From the IMG/VR virus record IMGVR_UViG_3300035701_000060, positions 1-47,336 of that record: a stretch of 47,336 bases of DNA, one strand, 5' to 3'. How positions within the stretch are numbered: the stretch's first letter is position 1; every line of letters starts with the position of its first letter. The notes below the pieces were generated by a model. The model saw only the letters and a list, made by a program, of their open reading frames with translations. It searched no databases and was not told where the DNA came from. This DNA is from a virus. This document shows positions 7,913 to 14,414 of this stretch, piece by piece. A program made the position numbers and the translations under genes.

Positions 7913-8581
7913 CTAATATTTACTTTCTTGTCGAAATTGATTTACTTCATTTTTCTTGCAATATAGTAAATATAATGACTCTGGTTCTATATTCATTACA
8001 TTTGCTAAATTAATAAATGAATAGAAAGCTTTAACATATCTTTTCTTAAACTCTGCTTTATCTGTAAGCATATGAGTTTGTTTCCAGGGTTTATTTTTAA
8101 GGGTATGACATACCATACTTAAATCAATTATAAATCTATAAACTATACCCCATTTGAAACATTTCTCTAAGCTTAATATTTCAGCATAATTAGCTTTATA
8201 TATTTCTTCTAATGTATCTGCTTTTGCATTATAATCCTCTGCCCATTCTGGCATTAAATCATCTGTAGTTATATTGGCTAATATTCCCATTTCTACTAAA
8301 AAGTGTAATGCATCCACAATTTCTTCCTGAATGTGCTCCTCAGCTTCTTTATCCTCTAAAGCTGCAAATGCCTCACCTATTTCTTCTGTGGTCCTCCATG
8401 CATAATCTTTTAAAAGTAATTGTCCTTTAGGGTCATTCAAATCAACTGGACAATCTTGTGTAAGTCTCATTGGGGCTTCAATTATATGATATTTCTCCAT
8501 TAAAACTTTTTGCTTATTAAATATTTCTATTAACATATCATCTGGCTTTTTAAAGTGGGTTGATATATCATTTATATTCAT
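7913..8581 (-). CDS. All-alpha dUTPase/dCTPase-like pyrophosphohydrolase
   Basis: 222 aa and predicted mostly helical. The core TEEIGEAFAALEDKEAEE followed by EEIVDALHFL gives the ExxE...ExxD metal-binding motif of dimeric dUTPases and related NTP pyrophosphohydrolases; the C-terminal VKAFYSFINLANVMNI and YCKKNEVNQFRQ fit the same family. It would remove dUTP and possibly dCTP, as T4 gp56 does; the latter would fit a modified-cytosine phage. ATG 8581 overlaps the stop of the kinase gene (TAATG). Confidence 0.85.
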   Translation of the reverse strand: MNINDISTHFKKPDDMLIEIFNKQKVLMEKYHIIEAPMRLTQDCPVDLNDPKGQLLLKDYAWRTTEEIGEAFAALEDKEAEEHIQEEIVDALHFLVEMGILANITTDDLMPEWAEDYNAKADTLEEIYKANYAEILSLEKCFKWGIVYRFIIDLSMVCHTLKNKPWKQTHMLTDKAEFKKRYVKAFYSFINLANVMNIEPESLYLLYCKKNEVNQFRQESKY

Positions 8582-9126
8582 TATAAACTCCTCCTTATTT
8601 TTGCAAATATTTCTTCTTTCATATCTGCTATATTTTTAGCTATTTTTAACATTTTTAAAACCTCTTCATAATTATCCTCAATATAGTTATACCTAAAAAT
8701 TGGTTTTTTATCCTTTTCTAACTGAAGAATTTCTCGGTCATATGCTAATAGTAATTGCTCAGTGTTATCGATTACTCCCTCCATTTGTTCTCTTTCTGAC
8801 ATGGATTGTAAAATCATTCCTAAGGAAGGTCTACAATATATAATTACAATCTCAAGACTATCATAAATCTCCCACCATATCTTTTTAGTTTTTTCTAATT
8901 TATTTTGATTTCTAAGTATAGGACCATAAACGACTTCTGATATTAAATTAATTCTATCAGTTATTAAATGACCTTTTTTACTATCCCAATAAATGTCTAA
9001 TAAATTGTCACTCATATCAATATCTTTACCTTTTGAATGTCTTAAATCAATTTGTAAATCTTCTGCTAATTGTTTAGCCAAAGTTGATTTACCTGTATTA
9101 TCCATACCTTCAATTATAATTAACAT
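8581..9126 (-). CDS. Deoxynucleoside monophosphate kinase (thymidylate kinase-like)
   Basis: 181 aa P-loop kinase. GMDNTGKST is the Walker A motif at residues 7-15; TDRINLISEVVYGP is the DR(x)-type nucleotide-binding segment; IVIIYCRPS is the core strand; and SEREQMEGV resembles a lid. It resembles thymidylate kinases and would phosphorylate a dNMP, perhaps the product of the TS-superfamily enzymes in the same operon. ATG 9126 has GGGAGG upstream, overlapping the tiny membrane gene before it. Confidence 0.82.
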   Translation of the reverse strand: MLIIIEGMDNTGKSTLAKQLAEDLQIDLRHSKGKDIDMSDNLLDIYWDSKKGHLITDRINLISEVVYGPILRNQNKLEKTKKIWWEIYDSLEIVIIYCRPSLGMILQSMSEREQMEGVIDNTEQLLLAYDREILQLEKDKKPIFRYNYIEDNYEEVLKMLKIAKNIADMKEEIFAKIRRSL

Positions 9127-9127
9127 T

Positions 9128-9214
9128 TTAAAATCCTCCCGTCATCATAGCTGCAAATGCTGCAGCGAATATTGCAAAACTAATAAGTACTAAAATAAAT
9201 GTATTATTATCCAT
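9128..9214 (-). CDS. Tiny membrane peptide (28 aa)
   Basis: Starts MDNNTFILVLISFAIFAA and is one hydrophobic helix with an MMTGGF end. ATG 9214 has AAAGGAGATGG upstream, and the stop falls one base before the kinase ATG. It sits in tandem with a similar 27-aa peptide, both in good translational context, so I think both are expressed. Function unknown. Confidence 0.5.
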   Translation of the reverse strand: MDNNTFILVLISFAIFAAAFAAMMTGGF

Positions 9215-9290
9215 CTTCACCATCTCCTTTATTTTTAGGTATACAAAGCCATATTATAAATAAAATAATTATTAAAATAAGAGTGTCCAT
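9207..9290 (-). CDS. Tiny membrane peptide (27 aa)
   Basis: Opens MDTLILIIILFIIWLCIP followed by a short charged tail KNKGDGEDG: one membrane helix with a polar C-terminus. AGAGGT lies before ATG 9290. It overlaps the next tiny gene by eight bases, a usual operon spacing. Function unknown. Confidence 0.5.
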   Translation of the reverse strand: MDTLILIIILFIIWLCIPKNKGDGEDG

Positions 9291-9292
9291 TA

Positions 9293-9733
9293 TTATACCT
9301 CTTTTACTGTGCTAATATAAAATGTTCCTGTTAAATTAATAAAATGTCTTATACCTGCATTTAACATTAACATTTGACATATACCACAAGGTTCAGCATT
9401 TTCAATTGTAAAACCATCTGCTTCCTCGCCATATAGGTATAACTCAGCTCCTAACATATCTCTTCTAGGAGCGCTTATTATAGCATTTTGTTCGGCATGA
9501 ATTGCTTTACATAATTCATAATTTTTGCCTTGTGGTATTTTTTGTCTCTCTCTTTCACAATATCCTAAGTCACAACAATTACTGCAACCTCTAGGTGAGC
9601 CATTATATCCCGTAGCAATTATCTCTTCATTTTGCACAATTATAGCTCCATACTTTCTGCGTAAACAAGTGCTTCTTTGTGCTACTGCCTCAGCAATACC
9701 TAGATAATATTCATCTTTAGATATACGTTTCAT
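9293..9733 (-). CDS. dCMP deaminase
   Basis: 146 aa. Zinc-dependent cytidine/deoxycytidylate deaminase motifs HAEQNAI (zinc His and catalytic Glu, near residue 79) and PCGIC (two zinc Cys) are intact, with the N-terminal STCLRRKYGAIIV typical of the dCMP branch and an extra Cys-rich CSNCCDLGYC loop that may bind a second zinc, as in T4 dCMP deaminase. It turns dCMP into dUMP and so feeds a thymidylate-synthase-type enzyme. It overlaps the upstream gene by four bases. Confidence 0.92.
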   Translation of the reverse strand: MKRISKDEYYLGIAEAVAQRSTCLRRKYGAIIVQNEEIIATGYNGSPRGCSNCCDLGYCERERQKIPQGKNYELCKAIHAEQNAIISAPRRDMLGAELYLYGEEADGFTIENAEPCGICQMLMLNAGIRHFINLTGTFYISTVKEV

Positions 9734-10089
9734 CTTTTACCTCCCTTCTTTTTATTTTGAGAGGAAGAATCTCGATAATATAAATTGTTCCATTTTTTAA
9801 CCCAAAAGTCATTCTCAGTTATTGTATCAATCGGACACCTATGAACATCAAATTCTTTATCATGATAGAAATGTCTTATGCCTCTACAATAGGGACACCA
9901 AACTCGTTTGGGGAACCTTAATACCTCATTTTGAGGCGGGGGGCAATTACCTGATTCAAGAATATAAATAGGGTAATGAGGATAAAGCTCCAATAATTTC
10001 CGTTTCAGAAATAATCTCATGGCTTTATTTTCATAATGTCTGTGAACTCTCCTTTGACTGTTTATTATAATTATTAATGTCTTTCCCAA
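9730..10089 (-). CDS. Small protein with possible zinc site, first gene of the leftward operon
   Basis: 119 aa. WCPYCRGIRHF followed by HRCP gives a possible CxxC...H/C zinc site at about residues 64-85; the N-terminus is basic (NSQRRVHRHYENKAMRLFLKR) and the C-terminus is Lys-rich. The start is TTG 10089, eight bases after AGGAGG; no ATG is close. It is the first gene after the leftward promoter at 10116-10144. The family is not recognised; a DNA- or RNA-binding early protein is possible. Confidence 0.65.
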   Translation of the reverse strand: MGKTLIIIINSQRRVHRHYENKAMRLFLKRKLLELYPHYPIYILESGNCPPPQNEVLRFPKRVWCPYCRGIRHFYHDKEFDVHRCPIDTITENDFWVKKWNNLYYRDSSSQNKKKGGKR

Positions 10090-10115
10090 GATATCTTCCT
10101 CCTTCCTTTGTTTTT

Positions 10116-10163
10116 ATTATATAACAAAGTTTCCGATTTGTAAATAGGAAAATTCTCCACTTT
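10116..10163 (-). promoter_or_regulatory. Leftward early promoter with upstream box
   Basis: Minus strand: TTTACA (10139-10144), 17 bases, TATAAT (10116-10121). Directly upstream is GTGGAGAATTTTCCTA, nearly the same as in the rightward promoter at 10214. The two stand back to back, with about 50 bp between their upstream boxes. Confidence 0.88.
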
Positions 10164-10213
10164 AAAAATGAATGGCCCTAGCCAAGGTGTTATATTATTA
10201 TATATAGCAATAA
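10164..10213. promoter_or_regulatory. Intergenic core between divergent promoters
   Basis: About 50 bp holding ATGGCCCTAGCCAAGG and an AT-only run (TTATATTATTATATATA). It is flanked by the two mirror-image promoter boxes, so a common regulator or a replication initiator could act here. No gene is seen. Operator or origin function is inference from position only. Confidence 0.35.
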
Positions 10214-10265
10214 AGTGAAAGTGGAGAATTTTGCTATTTACAAAAGAGCTTATTTATTATATAAT
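10214..10265 (+). promoter_or_regulatory. Rightward early promoter with upstream box
   Basis: GTGGAGAATTTTGCTA, then TTTACA (10237-10242), a 17-base spacer and TATAAT (10260-10265). It drives the HTH gene at 10291 and the primase-helicase. The box and -35 match the divergent promoter at 10116. Confidence 0.9.
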
Positions 10266-10290
10266 AAAACCAAAGGGAGGTGATAATCCA

Positions 10291-10503
10291 ATGAATAAAA
10301 TGATTACGTCATCTGAGGTTGCTAAAAGATATGGAAAAAGTTTACGTAAGGTATTATATGCCACAAGGAAGGGTTTATTTAAGGCAGAAAAAGTAGGTTG
10401 GTCATGGCTATATTCTATAAATAAATTACCAAAGGAATGGCCAGCTAGAAAATATGAGGTTAAAGGGAAGGGGGAGGATACTATTGAAACAAGTCAAATA
10501 TGA
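10291..10503 (+). CDS. Small HTH protein (excisionase/MerR-like)
   Basis: 70 aa. ITSSEVAKRYGKSLRKVLYA near residues 5-24 reads as a helix-turn-helix, followed by a KVGWSWLYS wing and a PKEWPARKY tail, the layout of excisionase-type winged HTH proteins. ATG 10291 has GGGAGGTG eight bases upstream; an in-frame start at 10231 would lie inside the promoter. As first gene of the rightward unit it is a candidate transcription regulator. Confidence 0.75.
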   Translation: MNKMITSSEVAKRYGKSLRKVLYATRKGLFKAEKVGWSWLYSINKLPKEWPARKYEVKGKGEDTIETSQI

Positions 10504-10714
10504 TTATTTTGTGAGTTATACTTTTATTGTAAGAGTCGAAGGACAAGATAGAATGGGACAAGGCATGGCAGCTATATTGCTGGATAAAAAAGTAGATAAT
10601 ATGCCTAGGGTAGTGGGTTTAGCTAATTTAATAGCAGCTAATGATGGTTTAAAAAATGTTAATATTAACAATTTTCAATTACTAAAGAAGATGACTAGAT
10701 GGGGGTGGAATTAA
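10484..10714 (+). CDS. Small conserved-type phage protein (YxFVSYTF family)
   Basis: 76 aa. A pattern of KYDYFVSYTFIV, a Gly-rich turn, then NVNINNFQLLKK at the C-terminus resembles a family of small phage proteins of unknown function. The gene at 12870 looks like a distant copy. TTG 10484 has GGGGGAGG six bases upstream and overlaps the HTH gene by 20 bp; the stop overlaps the primase-helicase ATG (TAATG). Confidence 0.65.
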   Translation: MKQVKYDYFVSYTFIVRVEGQDRMGQGMAAILLDKKVDNMPRVVGLANLIAANDGLKNVNINNFQLLKKMTRWGWN

Positions 10715-12564
10715 TGGATGAGGGACTAAAAGTATGCATAAACACCTGGGAAAGACAACAACCCGGTTATATTTTTATCTCTCAACGAAATCCTTGGAAG
10801 GACTTTAATTATAAATTTCCTGAGGATAAAAAGTTAATTGTAAAAAAATTCAAAGAATTATCGGAAGCTAATAATGATATATATTGGACTCCCCTTACAT
10901 TTTCTAAAAATAAAAGAAAAGAACAATATGCTAATAATAGCAATATATTATATGCAGATTTAGATTTTGTTAAACCTGATAGCTGTAATATTGAACCCAC
11001 AGTTGCTTGGAAGTCCTCAAATGAGAGATATCAATCACTGTGGTATTTGGATGAAATAATGGATGTGAATGAATTAAAGACTTTAAATAAAAGCCTTACT
11101 TATGCAATAGGAGCTGACAAAGGAGGTTGGGATTTAACTCAAGTTTTAAGAATTCCAGGTACAAAAAATTATAAATATGAACCGGTTCAGGAAGGTCGAG
11201 TTTTATTTAACAAAAATACAATATATAATAAGTTTCGTTTTGCAAATCTCGACAAAATAGATACTGCCAGCGGCCCTACTGGGTTCATCGAATTACTAAC
11301 TAGATATAAAAATCAAATTGGTTCAAAATTAAGTAGGATGTTACAATACCCCCCTGATAAAATAACAGTAGGTAATAGGTCAGATATGCTTTGGAAATTA
11401 GAATCAGAGTTAGTTCAAAAGAGTATCCCAATGGAGGACATAGTTAACTTAATACAAGGTTCTGCCTGGAATAAATATAAAGGTCGTAATGATGAACATA
11501 AAAGATTATTGACAGAAATACAAAAAGTATATGATGGCAAATTACATATACAAACTGATGAACCTATTAGTGAGAAGTTAAATAAATTGCCATTCATCAG
11601 TTATAACAAATTAATGGCTAGTTTAGACTCACATCCTGGTTGGTTAATAGAAGAACTTTGGTTAAGAAATTCACACGGTATTGTGGCCGGAGAACCAAAA
11701 ACTTTTAAATCAACAATAGCATTAGATATGGCTATATCAATTGCCTCAGGAGTTAAGCTTTGGGATAAATATAATATATTAGAATCAGGCCCGGTTATTA
11801 TAATACAAAATGAGAATAGTGAATGGATTATGAAAGATAGAACTGAAAAGATGATAAATAGCAAAAATTTAATAGGCTCCACAGTTATAAACGGACATAA
11901 ATTGATTATTAAATTCCCAAAAGAATTACCTATTCATTTCCTTAATAACTTTGGCTATAATTTTAATGATTTTAATCATCGAGAAGAATTAGAAAAAGAA
12001 ATACAAAAAATAAAACCAATCTTAGTAATGTTTGACCCCTTATATTTAATGTTTGATGGAGATGTAAATTCAGCTCAAGAATTAAATCCTTTGCTTCAGT
12101 GGATGTTAGAGCTTAAAAATAAATATAAAACCTCAATTATGCTAATACATCACTGGAATAAGAATGGTAGTTCATCTCGCGGAGGTCAGCGTATGTTAGG
12201 TTCCACAACATTACATGGCTGGACAGAGTCTGCTTTATATTTACAGGAAGTTGATGGTAATGTAGTTATAGAAAGAGAGTTCAGAGCTGCGGGTCTTAAA
12301 AATAAATTAGAGTTACAAATTGAAATGGGAGACATTGGAGACCCATCATATAAAGTAGAATTTGCAGAAATAGAAAATAAGAGTAATGATAAAATGACTG
12401 CTATTACTGACTTATTATCCTTAAATCCTGGTGGATTATCCATAACTCAATTATCCCATGAATTGCAAATAAGCAGAGATACAATACGTAAGATTGTAAT
12501 GACACAAAAAGATATATTTGAAAACATATCAACAGGAAATAAAAGCTTGGTAAGGCTTAAATAA
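10714..12564 (+). CDS. Primase-helicase (AEP-type primase fused to RecA-like ATPase)
   Basis: 616 aa. Residues about 60-180 carry ILYADLDFV (DxD metal site), then PTVAWKSSNERYQSLW and GGWDLTQVLRIPGTKN, the layout of archaeo-eukaryotic/RepB-type primases. Residues about 310-500 are an AAA_25/RepA-like ATPase: Walker A GEPKTFKST, QNENSEW, Walker B ILVMFDPLYL and LIHHWNK. A winged HTH closes the protein (LSITQLSHELQISRDTIRKI). It would unwind DNA and make primers at the fork for the family A polymerase. ATG 10714 is chosen by coupling to the gene before it. Confidence 0.85.
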   Translation: MDEGLKVCINTWERQQPGYIFISQRNPWKDFNYKFPEDKKLIVKKFKELSEANNDIYWTPLTFSKNKRKEQYANNSNILYADLDFVKPDSCNIEPTVAWKSSNERYQSLWYLDEIMDVNELKTLNKSLTYAIGADKGGWDLTQVLRIPGTKNYKYEPVQEGRVLFNKNTIYNKFRFANLDKIDTASGPTGFIELLTRYKNQIGSKLSRMLQYPPDKITVGNRSDMLWKLESELVQKSIPMEDIVNLIQGSAWNKYKGRNDEHKRLLTEIQKVYDGKLHIQTDEPISEKLNKLPFISYNKLMASLDSHPGWLIEELWLRNSHGIVAGEPKTFKSTIALDMAISIASGVKLWDKYNILESGPVIIIQNENSEWIMKDRTEKMINSKNLIGSTVINGHKLIIKFPKELPIHFLNNFGYNFNDFNHREELEKEIQKIKPILVMFDPLYLMFDGDVNSAQELNPLLQWMLELKNKYKTSIMLIHHWNKNGSSSRGGQRMLGSTTLHGWTESALYLQEVDGNVVIEREFRAAGLKNKLELQIEMGDIGDPSYKVEFAEIENKSNDKMTAITDLLSLNPGGLSITQLSHELQISRDTIRKIVMTQKDIFENISTGNKSLVRLK

Positions 12565-12601
12565 AACAATCTCTAAAATAATTTAAGGGGAGGCGAAAAT
12601 C

Positions 12602-12804
12602 ATGCTAAGCATAACAATCAAGGGCTTCAAAGGCACACAAGAGGATAAATACCATTTAATACACAACTTAGTTGACATATGCAAAACCAAGAAGAAACTG
12701 CAGAAGTATTGATAAATGGTAATTATCTATTCCTCGAACCAAAGTACACACACATTTTAGAGATAATTCGCAAAATGGATGCACAAGAGAAAGCAAGTAT
12801 TTAA
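12602..12804 (+). pseudogene. Small gene split by a -1 frame change at an A run
   Basis: AGGGGAGG and ATG 12602 open a 36-codon frame ending in TGA at 12710-12712. From about 12681 the -1 frame is open to TAA at 12804, reading QNQEETAEVLINGNYLFLEP and on. One extra A in the AAAA run at 12683-12686 would join them into a single protein of about 68 aa. The second frame has an ATG at 12679 but no ribosome binding site. It is either a decayed gene, a homopolymer error or a recoded gene. Function unknown. Confidence 0.5.
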
Positions 12805-12818
12805 GGGAGCAATCCCTT
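12803..12818 (+). terminator. Small hairpin with GCAA tetraloop
   Basis: AAGGGA-GCAA-TCCCTT is a perfect 6-bp stem right after the stop codon, followed by ACCTTTTAAG. The T run is short, so it may be a weak terminator or an RNA-stabilising hairpin. Confidence 0.4.
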
Positions 12819-12869
12819 ACCTTTTAAGATTAAGAAATAGATAAAAAATATTAGGGGAGGTGAGATAAT

Positions 12870-13124
12870 ATGACAAGAAATAAAGAGTTACCCGAAGACA
12901 AGCAATTACCAATGCCCCCATGTATACCACCTAAAGCGAAAGAATATAAATATATTATTGTTTATAAATGGTTAAATGGTGAAGGAGAAGAAGGTTATGG
13001 CAATTGTGATTTAATAGGTGAAGCTAAAATTACAAGTGCTATACACTTAAAAGATATTGCAATATCTATAGGAGCAAGACTTAATTTTAAAGAAGTAATA
13101 GTAATAAATTGGAAGGAGGTATAA
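12870..13124 (+). CDS. Small protein, YKYIIVYKW type
   Basis: 84 aa. A Pro-rich N-terminus (PMPPCIPPKAKEY) is followed by YKYIIVYKWLNGEGEEGYGN and a C-terminal FKEVIVINW. The strand-turn-helix-strand pattern matches the protein at 10484. GGGGAGGTG stands before ATG 12870. Function unknown. Confidence 0.65.
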   Translation: MTRNKELPEDKQLPMPPCIPPKAKEYKYIIVYKWLNGEGEEGYGNCDLIGEAKITSAIHLKDIAISIGARLNFKEVIVINWKEV

Positions 13125-13126
13125 AA

Positions 13127-13270
13127 GTGGCTAAATATTTAGTTATGATATTAGGAGCCTGGATAGTTACTAATATGCCTAAAGAATGGCATTATATATG
13201 GGGCTTTATAATAGGAGTAATAGTTTGGACTTTTAATAATAAAGGAGAGGAAATTAATGCACATAAATAA
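13127..13270 (+). CDS. Small two-helix membrane protein
   Basis: 47 aa starting MAKYLVMILGAWIVT, a hydrophobic segment; a short polar stretch NMPKEW; then YIWGFIIGVIVWTF, a second one. GTG 13127 has AAGGAGG at proper spacing. It overlaps the next gene by 14 bp. Function unknown. Confidence 0.6.
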   Translation: MAKYLVMILGAWIVTNMPKEWHYIWGFIIGVIVWTFNNKGEEINAHK

Positions 13271-13616
13271 CGATGGCACCATAACTACTTATTACGAGCC
13301 TGAAGTGATTAATAAGGTGAACGATGCTTATATGAGGGTGAAATTAATATTAGATAAGCTGGAGAAAGTGACGCATAAATTGAACAATGAAATTATGCAA
13401 TGGCGACTCGAGAATGACTTTGACAGCTTCCTAACGCCTTTATGGCAGTTGTCCATTGACCGTAATAACAAGTATATAACCATAGACAATACGGCTAGAT
13501 ACCATTATTTCACGAACTTAGCCATTTTTAGCACACAAGAAAAAGCGATGGAATGTTATCATTATCTTATGCCTACCTTTGTGGAGTATATAAATGCAGC
13601 TCAATCCTGCTGGTGA
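13257..13616 (+). CDS. Hypothetical protein
   Basis: 119 aa, no recognised family. The N-terminal half is helical (VNDAYMRVKLILDKLEKVTH), the middle has a strand-turn pattern (LSIDRNNKYITIDNTARYHY), and the C-terminus ends in W. ATG 13257 follows AAAGGAGAGG. Its base composition is less A+T-rich than the genes before it, and it is the last gene before the large noncoding region. It may have travelled with that region, but this is only suggested by position. Confidence 0.6.
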   Translation: MHINNDGTITTYYEPEVINKVNDAYMRVKLILDKLEKVTHKLNNEIMQWRLENDFDSFLTPLWQLSIDRNNKYITIDNTARYHYFTNLAIFSTQEKAMECYHYLMPTFVEYINAAQSCW

Positions 13617-13996
13617 AGAATTATCAACGAGCTCTCGCGTATACAGAGGGCTTTAGTTGTGCGCTCCACTGTGGGCACTGGTGAAGAATTTTCGCACAAT
13701 TTTGTGAATTAAATAATTTTCTGCGAGAAATGCGCGAATCACTGCGAGAGAATGACCACAGAGGTTTTATAAATTTATGTTAGCGCGCATGTGCGAAAAT
13801 TCTCGAGAGATTATCTGCGAGATGTTCTCGCGCCTAGCTCGAGCGGTCTATCAATATCCTCCTGTTGTGGCTTGCAAAATTAGGGACTGTAGCCAAGTTC
13901 CACTGAAGAAAACGTAGACCGCTACAGCGAGAGTAACCCTATGTGAAAATCGAGCACTTTCAAAGTGGCATTATTCGGCACTTTGTGCACAGGAGG

Positions 13997-14025
13997 ATAT
14001 ATTAATAGACGCGATAAAATTAAAA
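13997..14025 (+). repeat. 29-nt block identical to part of a head gene
   Basis: The 29 bases starting ATATATTAATAG and ending ATTAAAA are identical, in the same orientation, to 20339-20367 inside the gene at 19981. The flanks are unrelated. The block begins within one arm of the 12-bp stem of the RNA candidate. Confidence 0.9.
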
Positions 14026-14094
14026 CTGAGCGGAGGAGCCGGAAAGTTCATCTTTTTGAGGTAGTGCATTTTCAAGACATTTACGCACTGAATA

Positions 14095-14129
14095 AATAAT
14101 ATATATTTATATATATTATATTATTTTTT
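14095..14129 (+). terminator. AT-rich intrinsic-terminator-like hairpin
   Basis: AATAATATA (14095-14103) pairs with TATATTATT (14117-14125), and the T run extends to 14129. It would end the RNA candidate. From 14130 to 14214 I see nothing more than AT-rich spacer. Confidence 0.55.
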
Positions 14130-14214
14130 CAGATGACGAAATTTATGTCCGCGCAAATGTAATTAGGTATATGGTTAATTTTTACTTTTTAATAGGTATA
14201 AGGAATTTATAGCA

Positions 14215-14243
14215 TTTACTTATATATTAAAATATGATAGAAT
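14215..14243 (+). promoter_or_regulatory. Promoter after the noncoding region
   Basis: TTTACT (14215-14220), 17 bases, TAGAAT (14238-14243). It restarts transcription after the terminator-like hairpin, ahead of the small membrane gene at 14280. It lacks the GGAGAATTTT upstream box of the early promoters. Confidence 0.55.
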
Positions 14244-14279
14244 AAATATGAAATAAATTAACAGTAGGGCGGTAAATAT

Positions 14280-14414
14280 ATGAAGGAGATTATTGTTATA
14301 ATATTCGCCGTTCTGATATTTAAAATAGGAATAGGGAGATTCATAAAATTTTTATTAGCCTATTTTATATCTTATTTAATTATAAGAGCATTGTTAGAAG
14401 CAGGAGGGAAGTAA
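14280..14414 (+). CDS. Small membrane protein (44 aa)
   Basis: Two hydrophobic segments, IIVIIFAVLIFKIGI and FLLAYFISYLIIRALL, separated by GRFIK. ATG 14280 follows AGGGCGG by seven bases, and the stop is directly before the next ATG (TAAATG). No family recognised. Confidence 0.5.
   Translation: MKEIIVIIFAVLIFKIGIGRFIKFLLAYFISYLIIRALLEAGGK

Larger units (their letters stand above)
13620..14130 (+). ncRNA. Candidate large structured RNA (about 500 nt)
   Basis: No start-bearing ORF with a usable ribosome binding site exists here. G+C is about 43% (205 of 480 bases, 13621-14100), well above the surroundings. Perfect stems: 13685-13697 with 13791-13803 (13 bp), enclosing 13731-13736 with 13784-13789; 13842-13850 with 13915-13923 (9 bp); 13854-13865 with 13989-14000 (12 bp, pseudoknotted with the previous stem); 13961-13967 with 13979-13985; and 13632-13638 with 13927-13933. 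An AT-rich hairpin with six T closes it at 14129. It resembles in size and complexity the large ornate phage RNAs (ROOL, GOLLD), but I cannot match a consensus. The 5' end is unknown; transcription could come from upstream. Confidence 0.6.

Noticed and set aside
13841-13923. A tRNA or group I/II intron within the noncoding region
   Set aside because: No T-loop GGTTCGAATCC-like sequence or cloverleaf spacing, no intron core or domain V pattern, and no reverse transcriptase or homing endonuclease nearby.
14032-14044. 13-base match GCGGAGGAGCCGG to the glycine-rich fibre gene at 37200
   Set aside because: A 13-mer match between a 500-base region and the whole genome can arise by chance; unlike the 29-nt block it needs no common origin.
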